A program made the translations under genes and the position numbers. Shown piece after piece: positions 62,101 to 64,000 of a stretch of 64,000 nt of DNA (its first letter is position 1; each line of letters begins with the position of its first letter). The stretch lies in NCBI GenBank assembly GCA_940671915.1, contig CALNVZ010000218.1:1717101-1781100 (forward strand), given 5' to 3'. The notes under the pieces are model-generated. The model worked only from the letters and a program-made list of their open reading frames with translations, searched no databases and was not told where the DNA came from. This DNA is from Paracentrotus lividus (lineage: Eukaryota > Echinodermata > Echinoidea > Camarodonta > Echinidae).

Positions 62101-62660
62101 GTTTCCTTTAAAGAAAGAGAGAGTGTGTTAAGAAGAAACAAAAAAATTAAACAAAAGAAGACTGAAGAGGTAGAGAGACAGATACAGTGAGAGGGAAAGA
62201 ATATCGATACTCGATACTACAACACAACAAACTTTAAAATTTCTTGTCTTTCTCTCCACTCTCCTCTTCTCTCTCTCTCTCTCTCCTCTCTCTCTTCTTA
62301 CTCTCGTCCCTCTTCATTCCCACTTTTTCTCTATATTCTGTTTTTTTCCATATCTTTATAATAAAAAACAAAAACAAAATAAACAAAATAAATTCTGCCT
62401 CGGTCAATTCACGTTGATGTTTCAACAACTTCCATCTTTTTCTATACCACCTCTCCTCCTTCTCCTCACCCCCCCCCCTCTCTCTCTCTCTCTAGCTCCC
62501 CCTCCACCTCTAGCTCCACCCTCAAAGTGAGTGTGATTTGTCCGGTCATGTGTTGAATCTTCCCTCAAAATGATTTTTCTGTTTTCTTTGATCATTTCCC
62601 TTTTGTTTTTAACCCCCCCCCTTCTCCCCTTTCTCTCTCTCTCTCTCTCTCTCTTCCTTC
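62101..62660. repeat. GA then CT low-complexity cluster
   Basis: GA-rich on plus to about 62,205, then CT-rich blocks at 62,245-62,340, 62,440-62,510 and 62,605-62,660 with two poly-C runs (about 62,469 and 62,612). The composition switches strand near 62,220. Minus-strand R/E/K-rich frames over it are artefacts. Confidence 0.75.
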
Positions 62661-62844
62661 CCTGTTTTAGCCTTTGATCTGTTACCCATATTTTCAGATT
62701 AAAGTACAGTTTACTTGTATGAAAACATTTAAAAATGATTATAATATATATAATTTGTGATTTAATCATTCCAACGAAATATCCCAATAAAGATATTAAT
62801 TGCTTTTTCAAGTTTTTCCACAGATTTTGTTGTCAAAAGTTTCA

Positions 62845-62990
62845 GTTAGTTTATTCCATATGTCCAATCAAACAATGTTAACAACATTAACAATACGCTG
62901 ACAAGGTTACAAAACGATTGATATTGCAGTGTAAGAAAGTGCATCGTATAATTCTCAACTGATTGAGAAAATACTTGTCAGATCATTTTA
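62845..62990 (-). mobile_element. LINE/SINE-like 3' end, second copy of the 15.65-kb family
   Basis: TTTCAGTTAGTTTATTCCAT and GTCCAATCAAACAATGTTAA match 15,660-15,710 (TTCAGTTTATTTACATATTC and CAATCAAACAATAAT) in the same orientation. Here the TTCAG tail has shrunk to one or two units. The extent of the body is uncertain. Confidence 0.5.
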
Positions 62991-63763
62991 CTTGAATTGT
63001 CATATTATAGTAGAAATTCAGATTTGTATGAATAATCGATATGCGAGTTAATATCAAGCGGGGTTTAACCTTCTGACTTAAGTCCACCATGTATGAATAT
63101 TAAATTGAAAATTTCGAAAGCAGCAGTCATTTTGGAACGATGACGTAATTAATACGTCATCAAAATAAAAAATAGGAATCACAACGGTAATACGGAAAAA
63201 GTTCACGAAGCATTCCCTGAGAGACACAACTTATATGCTGCGATTTAACTTGTGATCTTTAAAGAGTACACATTTTTTGTTATTTTTGTCTTCTCTAGAA
63301 TATGACCTATTGCAACGATTCCAAGCATTATGTTTCTGTAGGTTGATGTTTTTCTGTGATTTGCTTGTTGGCTTAAAAAATCAATATAAGATTATGCATT
63401 GCACTTAAGATTAATTCCATCGTAGAACACACAAGCATATATTATCATCTAAAAGCGACTATTGTTTTCTCGACTTGAAGAAAAAGTGGTAGATGTTAAA
63501 CGAGAGAGCTGTACAGCAATAACTTATGGATATGCATAGCCGCCTATACCTCCCAAATGAATGCACTAGATAATGATGATTTTAATGAATGAAAGATATT
63601 CATTGAAATTCCTGCATTGACCATTGAACTTCGAGCAAAGCATTTGATAATTTCGTCAAATATGATATCCGACATTGGACGTCAGAAAAAAAGTTTCGTT
63701 CTTTATGATTCCAATTGACCTGTATAGTAATATACAAAAACTCTTTGTAACATCAATTTACAT
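62991..63763. other. No gene seen; CRE-like palindrome
   Basis: AT-rich. GATGACGTAATTAATACGTCATC at 63,139-63,161 has perfect 9-bp arms (GATGACGTA/TACGTCATC) around a 5-base centre, giving two facing TGACGTA half-sites. No gene is supported. Confidence 0.4.
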
Positions 63764-64000
63764 TTACCATGATTTATGATAGCCAGAGCACAATTCGTAT
63801 TTATGTATTCCTATTTTTACATCATCATACACTACCCTTAACAATTTGTTTACTTGTTTCAGATAATATCGAGTGATATTGGCAATGACTTTTGATATTC
63901 TTGATATCCTCAAAAGCTGGGAAATCTCTTTTCTATAATCCTTAAATGGCGGTAGATCGTAAGCCTCCCCCGCCTTCCCCGCTGGCCTGGAAAATGGCAA
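63764..64000 (-). CDS. Frame open at the right window edge, unrecognised
   Basis: On minus the frame is open from the window edge for 78 codons to TAA at 63,766-63,764. The first 20 codons (edge to about 63,940) are GC-rich and the rest AT-rich. The product contains FKDYRKEISQLLRISRISKV. There is no ATG in the visible part. A possible donor (CAA before GTAAAC) lies at about 63,860. It may be the tail of a gene or of a transposon frame continuing outside the window, or chance. Confidence 0.15.
   Translation of the reverse strand: MPFSRPAGKAGEAYDLPPFKDYRKEISQLLRISRISKVIANITRYYLKQVNKLLRVVYDDVKIGIHKYELCSGYHKSW

Noticed and set aside
1-64000. Search for tRNA B-box words, rRNA, CRISPR-like spaced repeats, bacterial operons and retroviral LTR pairs
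   Set aside because: Reading by eye gave no convincing candidate; short tRNA fragments could have been missed.

Overview
The window looks like non-coding eukaryotic DNA from a marine invertebrate, most likely a deuterostome such as an echinoderm. This rests on AT-rich sequence without operons, long simple-sequence tracts, many short foldback and MITE-like elements, and LINE-like 3' ends with TTCAG, TTGAA or TCTGAA tails of the kind common in sea urchin and related genomes. The species is inferred, not proven. No complete gene, tRNA, rRNA, CRISPR array or transposase was recognised. Many long open frames here begin with TTG or GTG, sit in low-complexity sequence, or overlap transposable elements.

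Layout. 1-5,030: a pair of satellite-like 170-bp monomers, a G-rich minisatellite, a small foldback element, then a 2.17-kb palindromic element flanked by TTAA, and a 48-nt poly-A. 5,031-13,470: two inverted-repeat elements or duplications, a 101-bp tandem duplication, LINE-like 3' ends, and two ~446-bp copies of one foldback family built from a short GTCTAAT/ATTAGAC motif. 13,471-35,733: intergenic or intronic sequence with MITEs (13,794-14,001; 20,337-20,503; 28,699-28,831; 30,079-30,311), a hairpin at 18.2 kb, microsatellites, and one splice-bounded candidate exon on the minus strand at 19.3-19.5 kb. A 25-N gap lies at 35,734-35,758.

35,759-61,945 is dominated by a head-to-tail duplication: copy A (37,348 to ~50,800) is followed directly by copy B (50,801 to ~61,945). 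The copies align end to end but differ by small insertions and deletions every 10-20 bases. Copy A also carries a ~1.07-kb segment and several shorter ones that B lacks. I read this as probable assembly redundancy (two haplotypes and/or uncorrected long reads used to fill a gap), not a biological repeat. Both copies hold the same three exon-like segments on the plus strand: an ATG exon ending at a GTATGTG donor, then two exons after good acceptors. In copy B all three are phase 0; copy A is frame-broken in places. They may be one gene of unknown identity. A separate 45-codon frame with a TATA-like box upstream lies at 36.5 kb.

61,946-64,000 holds purine/pyrimidine tracts, a second LINE-like 3' end of the 15.65-kb family, a cyclic-AMP-element-like palindrome and a frame open at the window edge.
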